The translations under genes were made by a program, and so were the position numbers. A stretch of 64,000 nt of DNA from the NCBI GenBank assembly GCA_031216915.1, contig CM062290.1:254206581-254270580 (forward strand), in the 5' to 3' direction. Position 1 is the stretch's first letter. The number at the start of each line of letters is the position of its first letter. Under the pieces are notes generated by a model. It was given only the letters and a program-made list of their open reading frames with translations. It was not told the origin of the DNA and ran no database searches. Source of the DNA: Pictodentalium vernedei (Eukaryota; Mollusca; Scaphopoda; Dentaliida; Dentaliidae). Positions 55,630 through 64,000 of the stretch are shown here, piece by piece.

Positions 55630-56340
55630 CCCTGATCTTGGATGGCGAGTTGGTCGAGGATTTCAATGAATTCGGCTGTTAGTAGGCCCGTGTGTTCTTC
55701 TTCTGCTTGCTCAACATCCGAGCTGTGGCCAGATTGGCCCAGACAGGAAGGAGATCCAGGTTGGGATGATCTTGGATGGCGAGTTGGTCGAGGATTTCAA
55801 TGAATTCGGCTGTTAGTAGGCCCGTGTGTTCTTCTTCTGCTTCCTCAACATCCGAGCTGTGGCCAGATTGGCCCAGACTGGAAGGAGATCCAGGTTGGGA
55901 TTGGGAGACTTCCATCCTCCTTCCTCCCGTCTTCCGACCTCTCTGGTGAAGAGTTGGTTGGCGTGGGATGGGGAGGTGGTGGTAATTTCGAGGGCTGTCT
56001 CCGTCTCCGTTGCCTGTTTCTTCATCTCTGCCTTTCTCCTATCAAGCCAGGCCTCCGGGCTTGGTTGATGGACTCTTCTTCTTCGCTCTCTTTCCAGGGC
56101 CTTCTGACTCCTTCGGGTGAGGACCAGTGTGAAAGGATGTCCTCTCAACAAAGGTACTACCTCTCCCCGAGGAAGGTGGTGTTGTGGTTCCAAATTCCAT
56201 GGTCAGATAGACATTCTCGTCCTCCATCTGGATAATCCAGTTGATAGGACAAGAGATGTCCAGGCCTGTTAGGGCTTTCTTGAGATGAGCTGGGGTTGCC
56301 AAGTCCACAGTAAGCTGTATTTCACAAGTCTTCACAATCT
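55630..56340 (-). pseudogene. Unidentified retroelement-like ORF remnant with internal tandem duplication
   Basis: Two overlapping minus-strand frames (56335-56042, starting MKTCEIQLTVDLATPAHLKK and ending in GPGKRAKKKSPS; and 55915-55679, MEVSQSQPGSPSSLGQSG then an acidic DVEEAEEEHTG segment and LTAEFIEILDQLAIQD) look like successive parts of one Ser/Pro/charged-rich protein, with a shift between them. A ~125-bp segment (about 55640-55765 and 55768-55900) is duplicated in tandem. It sits just beyond the 3' end of the minus-strand LINE and has the same orientation. An ORF1/gag-like protein is possible, but I do not recognise a domain. Confidence 0.4.
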
Positions 56341-56635
56341 GATGTCAGCGTTGAGAGAATGGCGAAACATGACATTTGTGAGAACCATGAACCCATTTCA
56401 TGCATACACTGTCCTTTAATGTAAAGATCTTTGAAATGAGATTGGCTATTTTTCCCAAGAGGAATAAAAACTTCTATCTATCTATCTTCCACTTATGTCG
56501 AACCCCTCGAGGGGACATAGACATTCGGCGAGTCAGCCACAAAGAATGTTAGAGAAGTATAGTAACAGGCCTAAAGCTATATACAGATAAGATCAGAAAA
56601 AAATGTTTAAAAAGTAAAAGCTGGAGGAAGCAAGG

Positions 56636-59600
56636 CTACGGTGAGACATGATCAATATGACTAACAGCCATATTGAACTGCTCAAGGATAGGGAGGTAGG
56701 GGATATGAGGTGGGAGGGCATTCCAATGATATACAGTCCTAGGGAAGAATAAATACTTGTAGCAGTCTGTGATTGCTGTAATTTGTCTGTAGCACCATGG
56801 GTGGTTATGGCGAGATCTTCTTGTTATTGGGGTTAGATAGCCGTCAATGGGGATAGCAACTAGATCATGTGTTATTTTGTACATGAGGGACAGTCTAGAG
56901 TCAATACGCCGGAGGTCCAGACGTCGCCATTTAAGTGTCTAGAGCATTTCTGTGACACTAGATGTGCGTCTGAAGTCAGACTTTGCCGAGCGGGCAGATC
57001 ATCTTTGGACTGCTTCAAGTTTATCGATTTGGGTTTGAGTGTAGGGAGACCAGACTTCAGAGCTGTATTCCAACTGCAGTCGAATCAGGGTTTGGTAAGC
57101 CATGGATTTAAGGGCTCAGATTTTAATTTTAAGTTTCTGCGAAGAAAACCAAGCGTGTGATTTGCTATTTTTGTTGTTCTGCTTTGGTGTGTATCCCAGG
57201 AGAGATCGTCTGAGATGTCCACCCCAAGATATTTAGCCGATGAAGTTGATTGTAACAGGGTATTAGGTAAAAAGTATTTGGAGGGTATAGGATGTTTCCT
57301 TCTAGTGACATATATAACTTGCCATTTTGAAGGATTGAATTGCATATCCCAGTCCATTTCCCATTTTTCTGAGGCTGCCAGATCGTTTTGAAGGGTCCTT
57401 GACTGATTTACGCAAGTGAGTGACAAGTATATAGCAGTGTCGTCTACAAAAAGGCGTACTTTGGATTGGATATCTTGGGGAAGGTCGTTTATATATGCTA
57501 GAAAGAGCAGTGGTCCAAGCGCGGACCCCTGGGGGACTCCAGATGAGACCGTTATGGGTTCCGAGCGTGTGCCGTTGAGAATTATGGATTGAGATAGGGT
57601 TATCCAGGAAGCTTTTAATCCATTTGAGGGTTTGGCCGCGTATTCCCTAGTTATGCATTTTCAGTAGGACTTTCTCATGGCTGACTTTATCAAAGGCATT
57701 ACTAAAGTCTAGTAAAATTAGGTCAGTTTGCATTTTTTATATATTGATAGGAGGAGGTCATTTACAAGCATTACTAGTTGGGTTACACAGGATCTCCTTT
57801 CTCGGAAACCGTGCTGTAGGTGGTATAGGATGCCAAGGTTTGTAAAATGTTTGATGATTGAGGATGAGACAATATGTTCCAGTGTTTTGCAGAGTACACA
57901 TGTCAAGGATATGGGCCTATAATTGACAGGATCTGATTTGTCCCCCTTCTTGAAAATGGGCGCTACGTTTGCAGTTTTCCACTGGGAAGGTAACGATCCC
58001 TCATCGATGGATTTTTGAAAGATTTTTTCAATAACTGGTGAAAGTTCCTTTAATAGTGTTTTGAGTACTATGGGTTTGATTTGATCAGGCCCGCATGCCT
58101 TGTGTGGTTTTACATTTGATAGGAGTTTTTCAATACCATTTGCACTTATGTTAATGTCTGGAATTCTGGGAGATGTTTGATATTCAAGCAGAGATATTCC
58201 TTTGCGATCAAGCATATCTTGAAGTCTTGTTTTGCAATAAGAAGGTAGGTTCAATGGAGATTTGGGGCTAAAAACAGATTGGAACTGTTTATTTAACACT
58301 GTGGCCTTTGATTTTTCGTCATAGTTCAATAAGTTTTGGAATTTTAAGGGGGGAAGGGATGCCGAGTCTTGTTTGGAGTGTTTAAGGAGAGAGTAAAACC
58401 TCTTAGTGTTGGGTTTGGCATTGGGAGAATCACCTGTCTGCTTAACGTTAAGAATATCTTCGAGGTATAGTTGGTAAGCATCAATGGGTTTTTTTTCGAA
58501 CGAGGTGCTTGAGGTCCAAGAATTTCTTTCGGTCACATGGCTTATTTGACTTTCTGTGTTTTTAAAGGCCCTATCACGCTTTCGGGTGGTTCTCTTCAGG
58601 CTCTGGTTTACCCAGGGAAGGTGGTCTCGCGTGGAGGACATCTTGGATGGAATGAATTTTTCTGATAGTTTATTTAGGATGGATGAGAAGCTCTCCCAAA
58701 GTCTTTCTATATCCAGGGTGGAATATTTGTCCCCTCTTAGCATATCTTGTTGGCAATCTAGCATGTAAAATTTGAATTTTTCCCAGTTAGCCTTTTATAC
58801 AGTGGGATTTTTCGGGGTTTTTGGTAGCAGACTTTAGCAGAGGTGTTTACTTTAATATTTACAATGTTATGGTCACTTATGCCAGGTAAAATATTAACTT
58901 GCTTGCCCAGGATAGGATTGGTTGTGAGGAACAGATCTAAGATGTTGTTTTCTCTAGTGGGTTGGTTAACCATCTGTGTGAGGTTTGCATCATTAAGGGT
59001 TTCTATGATATATCTGTAATATGTTGGATATTTACAGTCTATAGATGGTCTTATGGTCTTCCAGTCCATTTTGGGTAAATTCAGGTCTCCAGCAACCCAG
59101 ATGTTAGAGTATTGCTTTTTTCTAAGGACTTTGAAAATTCTAATGAGCTGTTTATATCTAGTTCTTGGGGTTCAAAAATATGCACCTATTACTAGGGATT
59201 TACTGCCTGCTACATCTAACTTTATCCAGAGATCTTCGCAGTTGGATTGAAGCTCGACTAGCTCTTGGGCTATGATACAGTCACACACTGCAATAAATAC
59301 TCCTCCACCCACCTGTGGAGTACGGGCTCTTCGAAATATTGAGTAACCAAGATGTGGGTTAAATATTTCATTTGTATAATGTTTTGCTTTCAGCCAAGAC
59401 TCAGTTCCTATGATGATATCACGCTTAGTTGAGTTGACCAGGTTTTCAAATTCATGTTTCTTGTCTACTATGGATCGACAGTTTATAACTTGTACTTTGA
59501 GCGATCTTTTGAAGTTGTTTTTAGTACTGGGTGGTTTGGTTTTTTTACAGAGTTATTTCGTTTAGGTGTTGAAGTGTGTGCCAACATGAACAATGACAAG

Positions 59601-59962
59601 TCACTGAGATTTTGTTGGTTTGGACTTGAAGATGGGTTTAATTTTTCTGGTGATTCTAAGCTTGGAAACGAGTTGGTAGTCACGTTCACGTTTTGACATA
59701 CAGTGCATTTCCAGTGTCCAGCTCCACCGGTCTCTCCCAATCGGTCATACATTGAGTCGTCTATGGTTTGGCAGTCTGTGTGATACCAAATCGTACACAT
59801 GTCACACTGGACACCTTTACAGATCCAGATTCCGGGGTTTTCACAAATACCATAGGGGAACACAGTGGAGTTTCCCTCTAGGTACTGTTCAGTTTGGACA
59901 TGGCCTGGGCTACTTTCAACATCCAAGCCCAATGCAATGAATAAGCTAAAAGGGAACAGCAT
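56636..59962 (-). pseudogene. LINE ORF2: PHD-like finger, APE endonuclease, reverse transcriptase
   Basis: 59962-59483 encodes a hydrophobic start, DVESSPGH, then a PHD-like finger (CKGVQCDMCTIWYHTDCQ and HWKCTVC). After a break come endonuclease motifs: GTESWL, GGGVFIAV, VAGDLNLPKMDW, LDLFLTTNP, GISDHNIV. The 348-codon frame 58764-57718 carries PHKACGPDQIKPIVLK, KTANVAPIFKKGDKSDPVNYRPISLT and HGFRERRSCVTQL. A frameshift near 57735 and a stop follow around LDFSNAFDKVSHEKVL. Then SSGVPQGSALGPLLFLAYIN and LFVDDTAIY (both Asp kept), YLGVDISDDLSW, and the C-terminus FPRTVYHWNALPP in 56884-56636. Several stops and shifts make it non-functional, but the catalytic residues I could check are retained. 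Confidence 0.85.
59900..59923 (-). other. Degenerate 2A-like motif in the LINE N-terminus
   Basis: Encodes DVESSPGH at the place where several APE-type LINEs carry a ribosome-skipping 2A motif of the form D(V/I)ExNPGP. Here the Asn is Ser and the final Pro is His, both positions important for skipping, so it is most likely inactive. It follows a short hydrophobic stretch (PFSLFIALGL). Confidence 0.55.
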
Positions 59963-60269
59963 AGATTTAAAAGAATCTTTGCCTTTTTCTTTTCTGTGGG
60001 GTATTGCAAATTTGCAGGTCCTGAGTACAATGGCAATTTGTAGTTTTTACAAGACCAGCACACTTATTTTCACAGGCAGGGTGTGTGGGATACTCACTGC
60101 TTGAAGTTATTATGCATGACAGAAGTGCCAATACGGTTGCCGTGGCCTTAAGCATGATTAAGATACAGAGTATGTTGATTTTACTTATCGGGAAGTGGGG
60201 GTGTATCGAAGGAAGGGAAAGATGGAGAGTTCTGCAAAGGGACGCAACTCTCCAGACGGAAGTGTAAAC

Positions 60270-60774
60270 ATTGCCTTAGCAACTTCCTATATCTGAAGGG
60301 AACCGAGAATAATTTGATTTATTCTCGCATAGTATAGCTAGTACTAGCTTTCAATGAATGGCAAAAGATTTTAACACTCTCCTTTGCCGAAATGGATTAA
60401 TCTCACCAAGTCCTGCTTCCAAGAAATAGGTAATTTTCGACTTTTTTCAGAGGAGCAAAGAAAAAGTTGACAGCGGCTGACGCATGCGCCTTTCCCGTTC
60501 TTGAGAATTACTGTAATGAAAGTGTTAATGACACTGTAGCCCAACTTGTTTAAGACATGTACATGTATAGTGTGTGGCACAGCAATGACAAACATCTAGG
60601 TAATGACCTGATAACAAAGGTACATGTAAAGTATTCTAACGGTCTGTACATAAATGCTGACCGTAGTCTGCAACAAACATATAGGTAAAGTATTGTAAAA
60701 GTGGGGTGACAGTTAGATGCTAAACTAGAAAAGAAATCTTTGAGAAACAGAGTGGGTCTGACTGAACCCAAAAG
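60270..60774. other. Unannotated stretch
   Basis: No gene was recognised between the LINE 5' side and the tandem array. Confidence 0.5.
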
Positions 60775-62130
60775 TTTTTGTTCTCATAGCACAGTGATAA
60801 CAAAGGCACCCAAAACACTCGTTCCTGTCACAAGGTGATAACAAAGGTACCCCAAGAAGTTTCGTGAAGATCAGTTCATAAATATAGACTCTAGCCCGAG
60901 CCGTATTGACATGTGCACTTACTGTGTATAAGTAGCACTGAACAAATCAAAGTTCAACTAATTTGCATAATTTCTGCACGAGAAAAGAAAACTTTATTAC
61001 AGGTGATGTATTCCATGTTACTAAACATTCCTACAAAAATTTATTCAAATCAGAACTTTCATACAGAAGTTCTGTACAAAGAACTGATTGCACTAATTTT
61101 GGTACAAAAAGGCTGCTGGCGGCCATCTTGAATCTTGGACCGCACCCCAAAACACTCGTTCTCGTCCCACAGTGATAACAAAAGTACCCAAGAAGTTTCG
61201 TAAAGATCGGTTCACAAATACGGCCTCTAGCCTGAGCCGTATAGAAGTTGTGTACAAAAACTGATTGGACCTAATTTCGGTACAAAATAGCCACTGGCAG
61301 CCATCTTGAATTTTGGACTGCACCCAGAAACACTCGTTCTCATCCCAAGGTGATAACAAATGTACCCAAGACGTTTTGTGAAGATCAGTTCATAAATACA
61401 GCCTCTAGCCCAAGCCGTATTGACACATGCACTCACTGTGTATAAGTAGCACTGAATAAATCAAAGTTCACCTAATTTGCATAATTTCTGCTCGAGAAAA
61501 AAAACCTGTATTATATGTGATGTATTCCATGTTACTAAACATTCATACAGAAATTTATTCAAATCAGAACTTTCATACAGAAGTTCTGTACAAAAAACTG
61601 ATTGCCCTAATTTTGGTACAAAATGGCCGCCGGCAGCCATCTTGAATTTCGGACCGCACCCGAAACCACTCGTTCTCGTCCCACGGTGACAGCAAAGGTA
61701 CCCAAGAAGTTTCGTAAAGATCGGTTCATAAATACGGCCTCTAGCCCGAGCCGTATTGGCATTTGCAGTTACAGTGCTGAAAGTAACACTAAATAAATCA
61801 AAGTTAGTCTAATTTGCAGAATTTACGCACGAGAAAACAAAACCCGTATTATATGTGATATATTCCATGGTACTAAACATTCATACAAAAAATTATTCAA
61901 ATCAGAGCTTTCATATGGAAGTTCTGCGCAAAAATCGGATTGCACCTAATTTTGTACAAAATGGCTGCCAGCGGCCGTCTTGAATTTCGGACCGGACCCA
62001 AAAACACTCGTTCTCGTCTCACAAAGATAACAAAGGTACCCAAGAAGTTTCGTAAAGATCCGTTCATAAATACGACCTCTAGCCCGAGCCGTGTGTACGG
62101 CGCGACGGACGGACAGACGGACGACGGGCC
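60775..62130. repeat. Tandem array, unit about 335 bp, four to five copies
   Basis: The phrase AAAACACTCGTTCTCGTCCCAC..GATAACAAAGGTACCCAAGA recurs at about 60808, 61143, 61323, 61665 and 61995. Four steps are 330-342 bp or a ~180-bp short step (61143 to 61323, an internally deleted unit). Other shared words: AATTTGCATAATTTCTGC, CAGAACTTTCATACAGAAGTTCTG, GGCCATCTTGAAT. The last copy ends in ACGGACGGACAGACGGACGACGGG. Small open frames recur with the unit and are not genes. Confidence 0.9.
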
Positions 62131-62159
62131 ATGACAATACCTCAAATGAGCTACAAATA

Positions 62160-62784
62160 TTATCTTAAAGAGCAAAAGTTGAAGATTATTTGGTGTTGGT
62201 AGGTGTGATACTGACAGATATTCTTAATGACTGATTGTCTTGTAGTTGCTAAAAATTCTTGCCATTAAAAAGGAGCTATCTGTTGTTTTCGTTCAATAGA
62301 AGGTACAAAAGAAATCTTGGCTTCATTTTCTAGTTATGTCATAGGTGTTTTCTCAACAATTACTTGCGTCTTAATTGGACCTTCCTCGTTCGTCTAATAA
62401 TTTCAAGAAAGATAACTTTATCGAAAGTCGATTTTCATAGCGATATAAGTCAGGAATGAGTTCATCAGACAAATGAGCCTGATTGTTCATTTTGGATTTG
62501 GACATGTGATTTTAATTTACTCAAGGCTGCTACACTCGATCCTATGGAAACGATAATCACAAAATAACACATTTTTAAGATGACAAATTTCACCCTGGAG
62601 AGAGGGGGGGGGGGGGGGGGGGGCGTCTGCGTCAAAGGCTCCGCGAAGATTACCATTTAGGGAAAAAGGGGAAACCGGAAAACCGAACCGCAAGTCCCAG
62701 CTAAAAAACGGTCAAACGGTTTTACTGTGTGTGCATAAACTGATCAAATTATGTTGCTGGAAGGGTTCTGGAGGGGGTGGGGGT
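62160..62784. other. Unannotated stretch
   Basis: A G run lies at about 62606-62623. No gene was recognised. Confidence 0.5.
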
Positions 62785-62991
62785 GGCGAGGTGTATGCTG
62801 CAAGCCGAGAGGTCCTCATTTCGAATGGTACACTTGTCACCAACTAACGCTAACCCTGCTTGTGTGGAGTTAGTATGTTGGGGAGCCTGACAGTTGCTCT
62901 GTGGTTCTCTCCGGGTACTCCGGGTTCCTCCACCCGTAAAACTGTCCGACACGAGGTGACCTTGGCTGTAGAAAGTGTCGTTAAGATCCAA

Positions 62992-63033
<42 letters not shown>
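62785..63033 (+). mobile_element. SINE copy, 5' end damaged, (AAAT)n tail
   Basis: GAGGTGTATGCTGCAAGCCGAGAGGTCCTCATTTCGAATGG (anticodon arm and decayed B box), then ACTAACGCTAACCCTGCTTGTGTGGAGTT, GGAGCCTGACAGTTGCTC, CCGGGTACTCCGGGTTCCTCCACCCGTAAAACTGTC and AAGATCCAATAAATAAAT. It is the same family as 32480-32829, on the opposite strand, with part of the body deleted. Confidence 0.85.
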
Positions 63034-63034
<1 letters not shown>

Positions 63035-63258
63035 AGGCAACCTGAGTAGTGGCCCCTATGACTCGTCACTTGGTCCATCGGGAAAAGGACAGGACGAGTC
63101 AATAGGGAAGAAAATGGGGACATTTTCCCCTACCAAAAGTGTAACCAAGAACATTTTCCCCTACTTTTAAATGAAAGGGTGGACGTTTTTCCATACTTTG
63201 AAATAAAAGGGTGGACGTTTTTCCCCAGTTCAAAAAATAAGAATTTTAATTATCTTTG

Positions 63259-63779
63259 CAGCAGATCGTTGTCTCAAACAGCTAGCTCGTTCTGACACCT
63301 GGATGAAGGATGGTACATTTGATGCAGCACCTAGTATCGTTACCCAACTATATGTAATTCGTATACCTCTGGGTAATAGCTCTGTCAGTTGTGTGGGGTT
63401 ACTGAGTGACAAATGTCAAGTTACATATCATGAATTTCTTAGGGCTGTGCTGGAACGTTGTAATGTGTTAGGATTTCAGCTTGACCCGACTGTTATTATT
63501 ACAGACTTTGAAACATATGTTATGAACTCAGTTACAAGTGTTTTTGGTTCCCATGTTCGAACCAAATGGTGTTTTTATCATCTGACACAGTCCACTTGGA
63601 GAAAGGTACAGTCACTAGGTCCAGTAACTGTGTATCACCAAAATGAAAATGTGAGACATTTTTGTGGAATGCTTGTTGGCCTTGCCTTCTTGCCTGTGGA
63701 AAGTGTATATACAAGAAGGCATGAATTACTTACGAAAAAGAACTTTCCAAAGATGGCTATCAGATGCTGGTGTTATTAG
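63259..63779 (+). pseudogene. MULE-type transposase fragment
   Basis: The frame, open from 63261 (DRCLKQLARSDTWMKDGTFD) to a stop at 63779, matches the catalytic-core style of Mutator-like transposases: W..DGTF..AP....QLY.I, then LLS.K.Q.TY.EFL, then ITDFE...MNSV..VF, then KWCFYHLTQS.WRKVQSLG, and ALAFLP-like LVGLAFLPVESV. The DGTF Asp and the DFE Asp are plausible DDE residues; the third acidic residue and the N-terminal DNA-binding domain are absent. A CTTTGCAG acceptor-like sequence precedes the frame (63253-63260), so it could be one exon of a longer transposase or transposase-derived gene. More likely it is a truncated element. Confidence 0.72.
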
Positions 63780-63865
63780 TGCTTGAGAAATAAAGAGATA
63801 ATGTATCAAGTCTACAATAATTTGAGTAATATTATGATTCATATTGTGCTACATGTATATTATTA

Positions 63866-63995
63866 GTTACACAGTTTGTTGGTGGCCTAATATGGTATAT
63901 GTGGTGTCAGTTAACTTCATATTGGACGAGAGCGAAGCTCGAGTCCAATATGGAATTAACTGATACCACATTAGGCCACCAACAAACCGTGTAAC
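63866..63995. mobile_element. 130-bp near-perfect palindrome
   Basis: GTTACACAGTTTGTTGGTGGCC pairs with GGCCACCAACAAACCGTGTAAC, then CTAATATGG, GTGGT.TCAGTTAA and CATATTGGAC continue the arms around a GAGAGCGAAGCTC loop. It is a palindromic MITE or a MULE-type foldback end. It lies 86 bp after the MULE fragment, but a link between them is unproven. Confidence 0.85.
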
Positions 63996-64000
63996 GAATA

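Larger units (their letters stand above)
56486..60000 (-). mobile_element. Near-full-length, degenerate APE-type LINE with PHD-like finger
   Basis: Read on the minus strand: N-terminal region with a 2A-like motif, PHD-like zinc finger, APE endonuclease, reverse transcriptase, C-terminal domain, then a 3' end with (GATA)n at about 56472-56490. That combination is known from CR1/L2-type LINEs of marine invertebrates. The 5' limit is uncertain (it may reach about 60270). Confidence 0.82.

Overview
This is repeat-dominated nuclear DNA from a eukaryote, almost certainly a marine invertebrate animal (lophotrochozoan-like or invertebrate-deuterostome-like; I cannot go further from sequence alone). 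The reasons: AT-rich DNA with GT-AG introns, tRNA-derived SINEs with A and B boxes and a clean 12-bp target duplication, APE-type non-LTR retrotransposons with (ATT)n or (GATA)n tails, a MULE transposase, many palindromic MITEs, and (ACGG)n, (TGCG)n and (AAAT)n microsatellites. Nothing looks prokaryotic.

Only one convincing ordinary host gene was found. It is a three-exon gene on the + strand (13877-13884, 15004-15134, 21175-21626), assembled from splice sites and reading phase. It predicts a 196-residue single-pass membrane protein: a very short N-terminus, one hydrophobic helix, a Cys/Lys-rich juxtamembrane stretch, and a Pro-rich tail made of four imperfect ~28-residue repeats and carrying two PPxY motifs. 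Its 6-kb second intron holds a foldback element with inverted CACGTG-rich minisatellite arms, a Helitron-like insertion in its loop, and a MITE.

Layout. 1-7.6 kb: duplications, MITEs and LINE tails. 7.6-10.9 kb: a repeat (copy A) carrying a 5'-truncated, catalytically dead L2/CR1-like LINE. 11.7-12.9 kb: a 136-bp hairpin, SINE heads and a TTAA MITE. 13.8-22.2 kb: the host gene. 23.2-27.2 kb: a TTAA MITE, a degenerate LINE, and copy B of the 7.6-kb repeat with its own nested MITEs. 27.4-29.5 kb: a decayed transposon-type gene interrupted by a TA-flanked MITE. 30-31.2 kb: a foldback arm and a LINE tail. 32.5 kb: an intact SINE. 33.5-36.9 kb: unidentified coding-like remnants. 38.3-42.5 kb: a 4.2-kb inverted repeat (foldback transposon) flanked by GTCATA. 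44-49.6 kb: a TTAA MITE, an RT fragment, nested TTAA elements and a foldback relative with tandem hairpins. 51.7 kb: a long (TGCG)n tract. 53.5-54.7 kb: MITEs and a SINE split by a MITE. 55.6-60 kb: a degenerate minus-strand LINE with PHD-like finger, endonuclease and RT, and a decayed 2A-like motif. 60.8-62.1 kb: a ~335-bp tandem array. 63.3-64 kb: a MULE transposase fragment and a 130-bp palindrome.

The most notable results are (1) the foldback family whose ends read AGTAGTA(T/G)G, with four related loci here; (2) at least eight copies of a palindromic TTAA-flanked family (piggyBac-like ends), with one insertion checked against a paralogous empty site; (3) several nested insertions whose order can be read directly; and (4) the PPxY membrane-protein gene. 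All boundaries were read by eye and may be off by a few bases, more for diverged repeats.
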